DNA of 64,000 nucleotides from Cololabis saira (Eukaryota; Chordata; Actinopteri; Beloniformes; Belonidae): NCBI RefSeq assembly GCF_033807715.1, contig NC_084607.1, positions 1,228,501 to 1,292,500 of the forward strand, read 5' to 3'. Shown piece by piece: positions 13,739 to 25,468 of this stretch (position 1 is its first letter; each line of letters starts with the position of its first letter). The notes under the pieces were generated by a model. It saw only the letters and a program-made list of their open reading frames with translations, ran no database searches and was not told where the DNA came from. The position numbers and the translations under genes were made by a program.

Positions 13739-14200
13739 TTACGTTGTGCCAAATTCTATATGAGATTGCCATATTTTTTTAAAAGTCTGAGGATCTGCCT
13801 TTACTCTTGTAATAAATCGTTCCACCAGTGGATTAATACTTGGGGGTTTAGATTCTTTCCAATTTAAAGTTATACATTTCCTGGCTGCCAACATAGCAAG
13901 ATCTATATATCTGCATTGATATTTGTTCCACTTGTCTGACATACTATTTCCCAAAAGACATAAACGAGGTGACAGAAAGACAAATACATGTAAACATTGA
14001 GATATCAACTTGGTAACAGAATTCCAAAAAAGGAAAGTGACCAAAACATATGACAAAATGTTCCTTTTTGTTTATTACAATGCCAGCAGAGAAATTACAT
14101 CTCAGTGTTCATTTTATGCATTTTCTCTGGCGTATAATAAATCCTGTGTATCATCTTAAATAGAGCTAGTTCATGCCTTAGATTGTAAGAACATTTATGA
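13739..14200 (-). pseudogene. L1-type LINE ORF2 C-terminal fragment
   Basis: The minus-strand translation contains LDLxxLAARKCITLNWK-type sequence (seen as LAMLAARKCITLNWKESKPP), a hallmark of the region downstream of reverse transcriptase in teleost L1-like LINEs. Just upstream, in another frame, is CWHCNK with a GTFCHMFW-like stretch, matching the C-x2-C...H-x-W cysteine motif region of these elements. A frameshift separates the two. This is a dead fragment with no intact endonuclease or RT. Confidence 0.7.
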
Positions 14201-14465
14201 ACTTGCCTACAAATGTAAGACCAATCCTCTTGGGGGTCGGCTTCTCAACGGGTGTGTCGCTGAGTAGGGAAAAACGGTTAGACACATGAAGCGGGTGGTG
14301 GTGGTCCGTGCGCCCTTTAGGACTACGCTTCCTCCGAACCGTCAGCCATCGGCCCTGACTGGCCGGCTGCTCGGGAGCTGCAGGGGAGCGGCTAGCAGCT
14401 GCTGCTACAGGCTGGTCCGCCGCTAACTTAGCCTGGCTAGCTGAGCCTCGCCTCCAGCCCTGCAA
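14178..14465 (-). pseudogene. Probable retroelement ORF fragment upstream of the L1 piece
   Basis: This is a 95-codon minus-strand frame with a low-complexity Ala/Ser-rich start followed by RWLTVRRKRSP and HVSNRFSLLSD. The NRFxxLSD-type ending resembles linker segments of fish retroelement proteins and not a known host domain. It lies directly upstream (minus sense) of the LINE C-terminal fragment. Together they may be an internally deleted element, or two unrelated pieces. Confidence 0.3.
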
Positions 14466-15157
14466 ATAGACTACACTTTAAGCACTTATCGTCTTCACTA
14501 AAGGAGGCAGAGGACTAAACATTTCACACAGTGAGCAGCAAAGAGGTGAAACGGTGGGAGAAGGGGAGGCCATGCTAAGATGCTAACAGACAGAAATTAC
14601 CGGCGATTGGTGAGAGAAAAATGTGCGAGTGTTGAATTAAAGACAGAACTTTAACAGATATAAGATAATTTTACCAGAAAACAATCTAAGTTTAGACAGA
14701 AAAGTCTGGAGACATCAGAGCCTGCAACTCCATACAACGGCAACAGACTGCAAACACCAGAATGTGACGCAATACGTTACCGAATCAGGACCGGCCCCCA
14801 CATATGAATGAATGAAGTTTATTCAATCATGACAACACAAAAACAACACAACACCAAAAAACATTGTGCACAGCATTGACATTTCACACAAAACCAATAA
14901 TCATGTTGTAGCAACCTCGTGCCACTGGGGTCGACCGACAGGACAGACGACACGGGGTTTCATGGAGGAATTATAAACTTTATTTTGAATCACCCAGACA
15001 CAGACGTGAACCGGCAGCTCTGTGTCATCCCTCCTTGTCTCCAGGGCCCGCACACTACTGATGTAGTACTGAAGCAGAGCATAATGAGGCACTCCTGTGC
15101 ACCATCAGCTGTTCCAGCTGGGTCACCTGTGCTGCTCCCTCGCACACCCTCTCTCCC

Positions 15158-15245
15158 CTGCAGACCACGCCCCTATCATACAGACCACGCCCCCATCCTG
15201 CAGACCACGCCCCTATCCTGCAGACCACGCCCCCATCCTGCACCC
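15158..15245 (+). repeat. 20-bp minisatellite, about 4 copies
   Basis: The units read CAGACCACGCCCCTATCCTG with C/T variation, in direct tandem. There is no coding support. Confidence 0.85.
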
Positions 15246-15659
15246 TGCCGCACATGTGTTGAACAATGACTGAAAAGGCAGAAGCAAACTGCTTAGAAAA
15301 GCCTATCCTATATTACCAACTTTCTTTTTTTGGCTACTGACCGCCAGAAAAGCAAAGAAACAACAAAAGGCAAAGAAACATTTACAGATAGTCAATCACA
15401 CTTATAAGCTTCAAAAATAGCTTTACAAAACATTTTCTTAAAATTCAAAAGAGAATGACATGTTTTTAAATGTATGTTGGCATCATTCCAGAATTTAACT
15501 CCGGTAATGGAGACACGTCTCCTTTTCATACTTTTTTAGCTTTTTGTACAGTAAAATGGCTGACACCTCTAAGATTATATGGAGTCTCCTGAATCCTGAA
15601 TTGAAAAGAACCTTTGTATTGAGTCATGGAGCATTTTTGGATTTTGCTCTGAACATAAT

Positions 15660-15890
15660 TTGCATGATTTTAAACTTAAACTTAAATTTAAACTTTATTT
15701 ATTTATATAGCAATTTTCATGCAGCTGGAGTGCAACACAAAATCCATCCATCCATCCATTATCTTACCCGCTTTATCCCTTGCGGGGTCACGGGGGTCTC
15801 CTGGAGCCTATCCCAGCTCATTTTAGGTGAGAGGCAGGGGTTACACCCTGGACAGGTCACCAGTCCATCACAGCAACACAAAATGCTTTA
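15660..15890. mobile_element. Interspersed teleost repeat with (ATCC)n, LINE-tail-like
   Basis: The segment contains TTTATTTATATAGCA, (ATCC)n, and the words GGGGTCACGGGGGTC, GGAGCCTATCCCAGCT and CACCCTGGACAGGTCACCAG. This combination is one of the most frequent interspersed sequences in percomorph genomes; the exact repeat class is not assigned here. Confidence 0.7.
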
Positions 15891-16021
15891 CATTAATATA
15901 TGAAAAGAAACAATCTCCCTTGACCCCCCCACTCCCCGTACCCTCATTTATGCGACAAACACACATATACACACAGCACACTCACACAAACACACATATA
16001 CACACAGCATACTATACAGAT

Positions 16022-18047
16022 GGATACAGGACAGCAGGACCCCCAACTATCCAGGCCAGCAGGACCCCCAACTATCCAGGACAGCAGGACCCCCAACTAT
16101 CCAGGACAGCAGGACCCCCAACTATCCAGGACAGTAGGACCCCCAACTATCCAGGCCAGGACAGCAGGACCCCCAACTATCCAGGACAGCAGGACCCCCA
16201 ACTATCCAGGCCAGGACAGCAGGACCCCCAACTATCCAGGACAGCAGGACCCCCAAATATCCAGGACAGTAGGACCCCCAACTATCCAGGACAGCAGGAC
16301 CCCCAACTATCCAGGACAGTAGGACCCCCAACTATCCAGGCCAGGACAGCAGGACCCCCAACTATCCAGGACAGCAGGACCCCCAACTATCCAGGACAGC
16401 AGGACCCCCAACTATCCAGGACAGTAGGACCCCCAACTATCCAGGACAGCAGGACCCCCAACTATCCAGGACAGTAGGACCCCCAACTATCCAGGCCAGG
16501 ACAGCAGGACCCCCAACTATCCAGGACAGCAGGACCCCCAACTATCCAGGACAGCAGGACGCCCAACTATCCAGGCCAGGACAGTAGGACCCCCAACTAT
16601 CCAGGCCAGGACAGCAGGACCCCCAACTATCCAGGACAGCAGGACCCCCAACTATCCAGGACAGCAGGACCCCCAACTATCCAGGACAGCAGGACCCCCA
16701 ACTATCCAGGACAGCAGTACCCCCAACTATCCAGGACAGCAGGATCCCCAACTATCCAGGACAGCAGGACCCCCAACTATCCAGGACAGGACAGTAGGAC
16801 CCCCAACTATCCAGGACAGCAGGACCCCCAACTATCCAGGACAGCAGGACCCCCAACTATCCAGGACAGTAGGACCCCCAACTATCCAGGACAGCAGGAC
16901 CCCCAACTATCCAGACCAGGACAGTAGGACCCCCAACTATCCAGGACAGTAGGACCCCCAACTATCCAGGCCAGGACAGCAGGACCCCCAACTATCCAGG
17001 ACAGGACAGCAGGACCCCCAACTATCCAGGACAACAGGACCCCCAACTATCCAGGACAGCAGGACCCCCAACTATCCAGGACAGCAGGACCCCCAACTAT
17101 CCAGGACAGCAGGACCCCCAACTATCCAGGACAGGACAGCAGGACCCCCAACTATCCAGGCCAGGACAGCAGGACCCCCAACTATCCAGGACAGCAGGAC
17201 CCCCAACTATCCAGGACAGCAGGACCCCCAACTATCCAGGACAGTAGGACCCCAACTATCCAGGCCAGGACAGCAGGACCCCCAACTATCCAGGCCAGCA
17301 GGACCCCCAACTATCCAGGACAGCAGGACCCCCAACTATCCAGGACAGCAGGACCCCCAACTATCCAGGACAGGACAGCAGGACCCCCAACTATCCAGGA
17401 CAGCAGGACCCCCAACTATCCAGGACAGCAGGACCCTCAACTATCCAGGACAGCAGGACCCCCAACTATCCAGGACAGCAGGACCCCCAACTATCCAGGA
17501 CAGTAGGACCCCCAACTATCCAGGACAGGACAGCAGGACCCCCAACTATCCAGGACAGCAGGACCCCCAACTATCCAGGACAGCAGGACCCCCAACTATC
17601 CAGGACAGCAGGACCCCCAACTATCCAGGACAGCAGGACCCCCAACTATCCAGACCAGGACAGCAGGACCCCCAACTATCCAGGACAGCAGGACCCCCAA
17701 CTATCCAGGACAGCAGGACCCCCAACTATCCAGGACAGCAGGACCCCCAACTATCCAGGACAGCAGGACCCCCAACTATCCAGACCAGGACAGCAGGACC
17801 CCCAACTATCCAGGACAGCAGGACCCCCAACTATCCAGGACAGCAGGACCCCCAACTATCCAGGACAGCAGGACCCCCAACTATCCAGGACAGCAGGACC
17901 CCCAACTATCCAGGCCAGCAGGACCCCCAACTATCCAGGACAGTAGGACCCCCAACTATCCAGGACAGCAGGACCCCCAACTATCCAGGACAGCAGGACC
18001 CCCAACTATCCAGGACAGCAGGACCCCCAACTATCCAGGCCAGGACA
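16022..18047 (+). repeat. 25-bp minisatellite, about 80 copies
   Basis: The tandem unit is ACAGCAGGACCCCCAACTAT plus CCAGG. An A/G-C/T variant (ACAGTAGG) and 5-bp or 10-bp insertions (CCAGG, ACAGG duplications) are interspersed. The 5-bp slippage changes reading frame, so Pro/Gln-rich frames of 100-216 codons here are repeat translations. The array is flanked by pieces of interspersed repeats. Confidence 0.97.
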
Positions 18048-18369
18048 GCCCCCCGTAGGCAGACCAAGCTCCCGGCGTGGAGGGGGCCCATGAGGAGAAC
18101 ACTGGAGCTGAGAACTAAGAAACAATAAACAAGATATGAACAGAACTAAAAGGAGTGTAAAACATACTAAAAACAGCATAAATGAATGCTAATATAAAAG
18201 ATAACTAATGGGCACTAAGGCAGTAGAAGCAACATTACAAAATAAATAAGTAAATAAGAAAATAAATAAGTAATAAATGAAAGCTTTAAGAGGAATAAAA
18301 TGACATAAAGGAAAAAATGAGTAAGTAGTGCTAAACAAGTAAAAGGAGACTCAGTTAAAAGCTAATTTA

Positions 18370-18690
18370 AAAAGTTGAGTCTTGAGCCTTTAAAAGCATC
18401 GACAGACTCTGCAGCCCTAAGTTCCTCCGGCAGGCTGTTCCACAGGCGTGGGCCATAAAAGTGGACAAGAAATTTTATTTTATGATATAACAAATCATAA
18501 AATTTAACAACATGAGAATTTAGAAAAAGTGTCTCTGTGTGAGCAAAGTAATCAGTCTTATTGATGATCCGTACGGCTCGTTTTTGCAGTTTTATTATTG
18601 ATTTTTAGTTGGTTTTAAAGGTGGATCCCCACAATTCCACACAGTGAGATAAATAGGGAACAATCAATGAGTAGTATATATCATCATATC
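18370..18690. mobile_element. Interspersed repeat fragment, probably LINE-derived
   Basis: Words such as AGGCTGTTCCACAGGCGTGG and CAATTCCACACAGTGAGATA are typical of a common fish interspersed element. A related portion (GACAGGAAGCCAATGGAGTG) is present near 23600. Class is uncertain and no intact ORF is present. Confidence 0.5.
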
Positions 18691-19721
18691 AGAGGACTGT
18701 CGTTCCTGAGAGGATTATCTGGGTGTGGCGGCAGCTGCTTCTTCAGAGGGTCATTGTTTCTCCGGTAGGGAAATGTCCTCCTATGTTTGCTCATTCAAAT
18801 GTCTGCTAACGGCAGCTGGTCGGAGGTCGGCCTCCCCAACGGCAACGAGTTTATCTCAGCTCAGACTGGTTCGTGTCGGCCGGTGGTTCCTCTCTCACCC
18901 TCTCGTTCACATGTCAGAGGTTTCCTGGAGGGAGTGATGAAGGCTGGAAATGCTTTCTGAGCTGCAGACGTCCCACAGCCTTCAGGCAGAACAAAACCGC
19001 CAAAGAAACGGTTTCAATCAGACACAGAAGGAGTATTTGGAGAAATAACTTGTTTTACTGTTTAACCATCTAATGTCTTTAGTCTTCTTCATGAAGTCAG
19101 AGGAAGATGAGGCTGAATAAAGGACGTTTTCCCCGTCAGCCGAGACCCAACCGCCTTCTAGATAGAGATTCAGTCTCAATACTGTCCTTAAAAATAAAAA
19201 AGTGCAACATGGATTTCATGATGATGGTTCAGTTCAGTTTGATGGAAGTCTACATTTGGAACATGATATAAAGTATAAAGTAAGAGTCGTACTGAATGAA
19301 TCCAAGAGACACGTTTCTCCAGCAGCAGCAGATATGTTCATGAAGGAAGAAGTAAAAGACTTGTTCTTTCAGATGGAGCCTCGTTATGAAACATCTGGAC
19401 ATAATTAGAGTTACTCAGATTAATAGTAACAATCTCACGCAGTATAAATATATATTGTGGTACAGCTGAGTATAAACTAGATACCTGGGTTAGTTTTAGG
19501 GCAGTTACATGCTACTGTATATAAACACTGTTTACCCGGAGTAATAAATTAATCTGTTCATGAGAGCAACATTATCAACGACGTGTATTTATATTCACCT
19601 GTGTACAAACGTATTCATTACAAACATTCCGACTCAGATGTTTCTACACGTGTTAAAGGGTACAAGTACACATGTATGTTACTGTCCATATATGCAGAGA
19701 TACACACATATACACACACGT

Positions 19722-21368
19722 TACACACATGTATATACACACATGTATATACACACATGTACACACATGTACACACATGTACACACATGTACACACATGT
19801 ATATTGACACATGTATATACACACATGTACACACATGTACACACATGTATATACACACATGTACACACATGTACACACATGTATATACACACATGTACAC
19901 ACATGTACACACATGTACACACATGTACACACATGTATATTGACACATGTATATACACACATGTACACACATGTACACACATGTATATACACACATGTAC
20001 ACACATGTACACACATGTATATACACACATGTACACACATGTACACACATGTACACACATGTACACACATGTATATTGACACATGTATATACACACATGT
20101 ACACACATATACACACGTATATACACACATGTACACACATGTACACACATGTATATACACACATGTACACACATGTATATACACACACGTATATACACGT
20201 ATATACACACACGTATATACACGTATATACACACATGTACACACATGTACACACATGTATATACACACATGTACACACATGTATATACACACACGTATAT
20301 ACACGTATATACACACACGTATATACACGTATATACACACACGTATATACACGTATATACACACATGTACACACATATACACACGTATATACACACATAT
20401 ACACACATGTACACACATGTACACACATATACACACGTATATACACACATGTACACACACATATATACACGTATATACACACATGTACACACATGTATAT
20501 ACACACACGTATATACACGTATATACACACACGTATATACACGTATATACACACATGTACACACATGTACACACATGTATATACACACATGTACACACAT
20601 GTACACACATGTATATACACACACGTATATACACGTATATACACACATATACACACACGTATATACACGTATATACACACATGTACACACACGTATATAC
20701 ACACGTATATACACACATGTACACACATATACACACGTATATACACACATATACACACATGTACACACATGTACACACATATACACACATGTACACACAT
20801 GTACACACATATATACACGTATATACACACATATACACACATATACACACGTATATACACACATGTACACACACATATATACACGTATATACACACGTAT
20901 ATACACGTATATACACGTATATACACACATGTACACACACATATATACACGTATATACACACGTATATACACGTATATACACGTATATACACACATGTAC
21001 ACACACATATATACACGTATATACACACGTATATACACGTATATACACACATATACACACGTATATACACACGTATATACACGTATATACACACATATAC
21101 ACACATATACACACGTATATACACACATGTACACACACTTATATACACGTATATACACACATATACACACATATACACACGTATATACACACATGTACAC
21201 ACATATACACACATATACACACACTTATATACACTTATATACACACATGTACACACATATACACACATGTACACACATGTACACACATGTACACACATGT
21301 ACACACATGTACACGTATATACACACATGTACACACATGTACACACACGTATATACACATATATACAC
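19722..21368. repeat. 1.65-kb alternating purine-pyrimidine tract (CA/TG/TA/CG)
   Basis: The sequence is a mosaic of ACACACATGTATATAC, ACACATGTAC and ACACGTATATAC blocks. Almost every step alternates purine and pyrimidine; breaks occur at a few TATTGAC and CACTTAT positions. TAA, TAG and TGA cannot occur in a strictly alternating tract, which fully explains the 450-555 codon open frames on both strands. These are not genes. Confidence 0.97.
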
Positions 21369-21579
21369 CAACCGTCCTCCCCATTCATGCAGACATAGTA
21401 CTAAAACTACTACTAAAGCGGCGGCTTATGCTAACCGACGGCTTTAAACTAATTTGTAATAAAAAATGATGTAAAAGTCTTTATCATGGCTGATTAAAAA
21501 CAAACTTTTATTCAAACATGTGAAGCTGATGAATGGAGGACCCTTGGGTGGACCAGATCCCCAACCACTGAAAAACCCC

Positions 21580-21966
21580 CATGATCCTGGTCCTGGTTCA
21601 GGTCCTGGTTCAGGTCCTGGTTCAGGTCCTGGTCCTGGTTCAGGTCCTGGTTCAGGTCTGGTTCAGGTCCTGGTTCAGGTCCTGGTCCTGGTCCTGGTCC
21701 TGGTTCAGGTCCTGGTTCAGGTCCTGGTTCAGGTCCTGGTTCTGGTTCAGGTCCTGGTTCAGGTCCTGGTTCAGGTCTGGTTCAGGTCCTGGTTCAGGTC
21801 CTGGTCCTGGTCCTGGTCCTGGTTCAGGTCCTGGTTCAGGTCCTGGTTCAGGTCCTGGTTCTGGTTCAGGTCCTGGTTCAGGTCCTGGTTCAGGTCCTGG
21901 TTCTGGTTCAGGTCCTGGTTCAGGTCCTGGTCCTGGTCCTGGTCCTGGTCCTGGTTCAGGTCTGAG
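21580..21966 (+). repeat. GGTCCTGGTTCA minisatellite
   Basis: Tandem 6-bp and 12-bp units GGTCCT and GGTTCA occur in variable order, with a roughly 120-bp higher-order copy. Gly-Pro/Ser-rich frames here are repeat translations. Confidence 0.95.
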
Positions 21967-22208
21967 GGTTTAATCCCTTTTACGGTTTATCTTCACTCCT
22001 CAGTTAAACCTAATTAGTCCAGCAGTTTTATCAGCTTCACCTTCTGTCCTTATAAGGACATGTGGTCGCTTTAGACTCCACCTGCTGCAGGTGGACCGTC
22101 GTTGGTGTCGGGGGGAGGTGGGTGGACCATCGTTGTGGGGAGGTGGGGAGATGGGTGGGGCGTTTCGGTAGGGAGGGTGTTGGGTGGGTGGCGCCAGTCT
22201 CCTATAAC

Positions 22209-22386
22209 AGGGACTCGTCCCGTCCTGTTGAGCTCAGAGCATCTTCCTCTGAGAAGCTCCCAGAAGTCCCAGACCAGGTCCAGGACCAGGACCAGAACCC
22301 GGACCAGAACCCGGACCAGAACCCAGACCAGGACCCGGCTCTCCGGTCTCCCTCCAGCTCTGCAGGCTCCTTCTCATCTGCTCCAG
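22209..22386 (+). other. Possible exon bounded by consensus splice sites
   Basis: The segment is preceded by CTCCTATAACAG and followed by GTGAGG after CTGCTCCAG. Between them one frame stays open and reads LRASSSEKLPEVP, then a D-Q-N-P repeat, then RSPSSSAGSFSSAP. I do not recognise a family. It could be an exon of an unknown gene or a chance frame through a small ACCCGGACCAG repeat. Confidence 0.2.
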
Positions 22387-22775
22387 GTGAGGATCCTGTT
22401 CCTGAAGTGCTGTGAGATGGTATTGGTCGGGATTTGACGATATACGGAGAAAGCTGAACTGAATGTTTGTAACTGCAGCGGTGAGAAATGTTTTGGGTAG
22501 TTAGATCTTTGAGCTGGGATTGGCTTTTTGTGAAAAATAAGTCTTGGCGACCTGTCCAGGTGGATGGATGGATGGATGGCAGGGGCGTCAGTCGGGTATG
22601 AAGGTCCGGCAGCCGCCACACCTCGGCTTCAAGGGTTAAATGTAAATGTTTGTTTTTTCAAATACTTTTATGGAATTACTCTGTGTCTATTTGTATTGAT
22701 TATTCTATTACTTAATACATATAGAATAACTACAAATGCAAATCAGAACAACATGATCGATTTCATTAGTTATTA

Positions 22776-23127
22776 CACTGCAAAAACTCAAAAGTAAAAA
22801 AAAATCTCATTACATTTAAGACAAGACTCAAAAACAACCATTTTCACCTGTTTCAAGTAGATTTTCACTTGAAATAAGTAGAAAAATCTGCCAGTGGAAC
22901 AAGATTGTTTTGCTTGTAATAAGAAGATAAATCTTGTTCCACTGGCAGATTTTTCTACTTATTTCAAGTGAAAATCTACTTGAAACAGGTGAAAATTGTC
23001 AAATAACAAGTTATTTTTCTGGTGATGACTCTTGTTTTAAGTGTAATGAGATTTTTTGACTAAAAATGAGACATTTTAACTAGAAATAAGACAAATATTC
23101 CTGGTAAGATGTAGAGTTTTTGCAGTG
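22776..23127. mobile_element. 352-bp fold-back MITE, CACTGCAAAAACTC ends, copy 1
   Basis: The ends are CACTGCAAAAACTC and its reverse complement GAGTTTTTGCAGTG. The interior arms (GTAGAAAAATCTGCCAGTGG and complement) also pair almost completely, so the element is one long hairpin. Copies occur at 25469 and, 5'-truncated, at 40427. No coding capacity. The CACTG terminus suggests a CACTA-like origin, but no clear target duplication is visible. Confidence 0.88.
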
Positions 23128-23528
23128 AGTGAGACTGCATTGTAAAAAGTTCCAGTTTTCTTGACCACACAGATCAGATACATAAACTTCTGTGATGAGT
23201 ATTTGCTGGACGTGTTGATTGATACTCTAGTTCAGTTCTGTGACTCGTAACCTTGCCGTACCTTAGTAAGACTGAATTGACGCCACTGATGGATGGATGG
23301 ATGGATGATGGATGATGGATGGATGGATCCTCCCTAGGTAGGTGTTCCAGGCATGTCCCTCCGGGCTTGGGAACGTCTTCGACTTCCCTCGTGTCTGGGG
23401 TGAGGGAAGCAATTGAAAAGGCTCGGTCCCCCCGGCGCTTGAACTTTGACCTGGGCTCCTCCAACAACAGTTGGTTTGAGGATCTCAGCCCTGCCAGCCT
23501 CACGCTCCGTTAAAAGCTCAGATAAATA

Positions 23529-23552
23529 GGGGGGGGGGGGGGGGGGGGGGGG
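23529..23552 (+). repeat. Homopolymer of 24 G
   Basis: An unbroken run of G inside repeat-derived sequence. Its length is likely to be unstable or sequencing-limited. Confidence 0.9.
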
Positions 23553-23784
23553 AAACCGTTGAGGGCTTTAAAAACAAACATTAAAAGGTTAAAATAAATT
23601 CTAAAATGGACAGGAAGCCAATGGAGTGAATAGAGGACCGGAGTCATGTGCTCACGTCTTTGTAGATGTTCCTAACCAACCGTACTGGTTCAGTCCTCTT
23701 CCAGTCGTGCCGTCATGGACTTTAACTCGGGGCTCGGTGCAGCATCGCTAAAGAAATTAATGCATGCCGTTTTGTGTGTTTTGC

Positions 23785-23786
23785 AG
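23785..23786 (+). promoter_or_regulatory. Splice acceptor two bases before the start codon
   Basis: TGTGTGTTTTGCAG precedes CG and then ATG. The pyrimidine/GT-rich tract and AG fit a 3' splice site, implying an untranslated first exon somewhere upstream (not located). Confidence 0.6.
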
Positions 23787-23788
23787 CG

Positions 23789-25420
23789 ATGGCTCCTCCA
23801 CAGTGGACGACCTCCGTCCTGTTGGCTTCCCTGATCCTCGTCCTCTGCTCCGCCTCTGCGTGGTCAGATTCCTCCGCCAACCCATCGGCTCTCGCCCGGT
23901 TCAAGAGAGGTCAGATTACACCTGAAATCAGAACTAAAATTGACAAAGGCTTCGATGTCGTGGTGACATCCCTGCGTGCTTTCAAAGACGTGATGACTCA
24001 CGTTGACCCGGACCAGGTGGCCACTGTGATGAGTGCCCTGGGGTCCTTTGCTGCGCTGGCGCCGGGCATCGGCACTGCGTTCGCTGCCACCATCAGTCTG
24101 ATCCTACTTTTCATACCAACTGAGGACAAAGTGATGAATGAGTTTGCTGAGGTCAACAATAAGCTGGACTCCATCTCCATGCAGATCTCCCAACTCAAGA
24201 CTGACGTGAAGGTTTCCAGCTTCCTCAGTGCCTACACTACAAACGAAGCTACCATCGTCAACGCCTGGAAGGAGTTCGAAAAGTTCAAAAAGAAGCCAAC
24301 GGATGATGATAAGGAAAACAACATTAACATTAAAAATTTTATTAAATACTACAAGGACACAAATGTGAGGAAGGAGGTTGATAACTTATTTTACTTCCTG
24401 ACAGTGGAAGGCGTATCCATCAGTGAAAACATCAACAATTTGTACAAAGAGAAGTTTGAATGTCACGTTAAGTACATGGGTATATATAGCTTGTATTTAA
24501 ATGATCTGATGTTGAAGGGAATGATTCTGAATCAGGTTTATTTACAACTGACTCATCAAAGCTCACCTGATGACCACACACAACGGGTTAACAATCTAAA
24601 GAAACTCTATGAAATTCAAAAAAATACATTAAGGGAGTGCTACGACTCCTATGAGGAACAGATGGAGAAGGATGTGGAGAAGATCGCTAAAAGCTTCAAA
24701 CCTGAGGAAAAAAAGGACATCGCTGAGAAGGTGAAGACTCATCTTGACGATAAGTACAGCTGGTACGATTGGCTGGTGGTGGTGTACAACACCGAAGACG
24801 AGAAAAAACACAAGATACATAACATGATAAAGATTATTGCCAACACCGTGACGGTAGCTGTGACCTACACCCTGAAGGTCAGTCCGGCTGAGGAGGAAAT
24901 TGTTAAACAAGAAATCAGTACAATATCCCAAAAATGTGACGTTGAACAACTGAAAGATTATACTATAACTCTCTCTTCTCCAGGAAGTGGTCATGAAAGA
25001 TTCGTCGATTTGACTGAATACGTCATGATAGGAGAAGTGATGAATAGACATAAAGACGTTGCAGAATTACCAGAGCCCTTACGTATAATTACATGTAAAA
25101 ATAAGTGGCACAAGAGTGTTGCTCTGCACTACTCCAGGAAGGTAGAGGTCTGCAAACCTAACCCGTGTCAGAACGGCGGAGTGTGCAAGAGGCTGCTGGA
25201 GTCCAACAACTTCCTGTGTGAGTGTCAGGACAGTTTCTGGGGAGACTTATGTGAGAATAAAGTTGACACAGACCAGATTCGTGAGATGCTCAAGGACATT
25301 CCCGACACCGTCCCCGTCCCTGAAAGACAACCACCAAAGGCAACGAATAGCCAAGGTGGAGGGATGGGAGGAAAACCACCAAAGGCAACGAATAGCCAGG
25401 GTGCAAGGAAGAGCGGTTAG
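23789..25420 (+). CDS. Secreted EGF-domain protein, fish SE-cephalotoxin-like/rapunzel-related family
   Basis: The frame encodes 543 aa. The ATG at 23789 is chosen over one five codons upstream because a splice acceptor lies between them and a clean signal peptide follows (hydrophobic core about residues 9-24). An R-F-K-R motif at 37-40 is a furin-type site, so a mature chain could start at G41. Residues about 80-109 form a Gly/Ala-rich hydrophobic stretch (ALGSFAALAPGIGTAFAATI), followed by a heptad-like segment (EVNNKLDSISMQISQLK) and a long helical, Lys/Glu-rich middle. Residues 455-488 are one EGF-like module with six cysteines (C455, C460, C466, C477, C479, C488) and the NGGxC signature. 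The tail repeats PPKATNSQG twice. Architecture and wording match fish proteins annotated SE-cephalotoxin-like; that comparison is from memory. The function in fish is unknown to me. The intact long frame in one exon argues for a live gene. Confidence 0.8.
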   Translation: MAPPQWTTSVLLASLILVLCSASAWSDSSANPSALARFKRGQITPEIRTKIDKGFDVVVTSLRAFKDVMTHVDPDQVATVMSALGSFAALAPGIGTAFAATISLILLFIPTEDKVMNEFAEVNNKLDSISMQISQLKTDVKVSSFLSAYTTNEATIVNAWKEFEKFKKKPTDDDKENNINIKNFIKYYKDTNVRKEVDNLFYFLTVEGVSISENINNLYKEKFECHVKYMGIYSLYLNDLMLKGMILNQVYLQLTHQSSPDDHTQRVNNLKKLYEIQKNTLRECYDSYEEQMEKDVEKIAKSFKPEEKKDIAEKVKTHLDDKYSWYDWLVVVYNTEDEKKHKIHNMIKIIANTVTVAVTYTLKVSPAEEEIVKQEISTISQKCDVEQLKDYTITLSSPGSGHERFVDLTEYVMIGEVMNRHKDVAELPEPLRIITCKNKWHKSVALHYSRKVEVCKPNPCQNGGVCKRLLESNNFLCECQDSFWGDLCENKVDTDQIREMLKDIPDTVPVPERQPPKATNSQGGGMGGKPPKATNSQGARKSG

Positions 25421-25468
25421 CTGTAGTCACCTCGGCCAATCAGAATGCAGGAGTATTTAAGCCCCTTA

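Noticed and set aside
18725..19408. Small ORFs MAAAASSEGHCF and MQHGFHDDGSVQF as genes
   Set aside because: Short, overlapping, no domain or splice support.
19618..21469. Open frames of 450-555 codons on both strands (Cys/Val/Tyr- and Thr/His/Tyr-rich)
   Set aside because: They arise because an alternating purine-pyrimidine tract cannot contain stop codons; all frames show the same low complexity.
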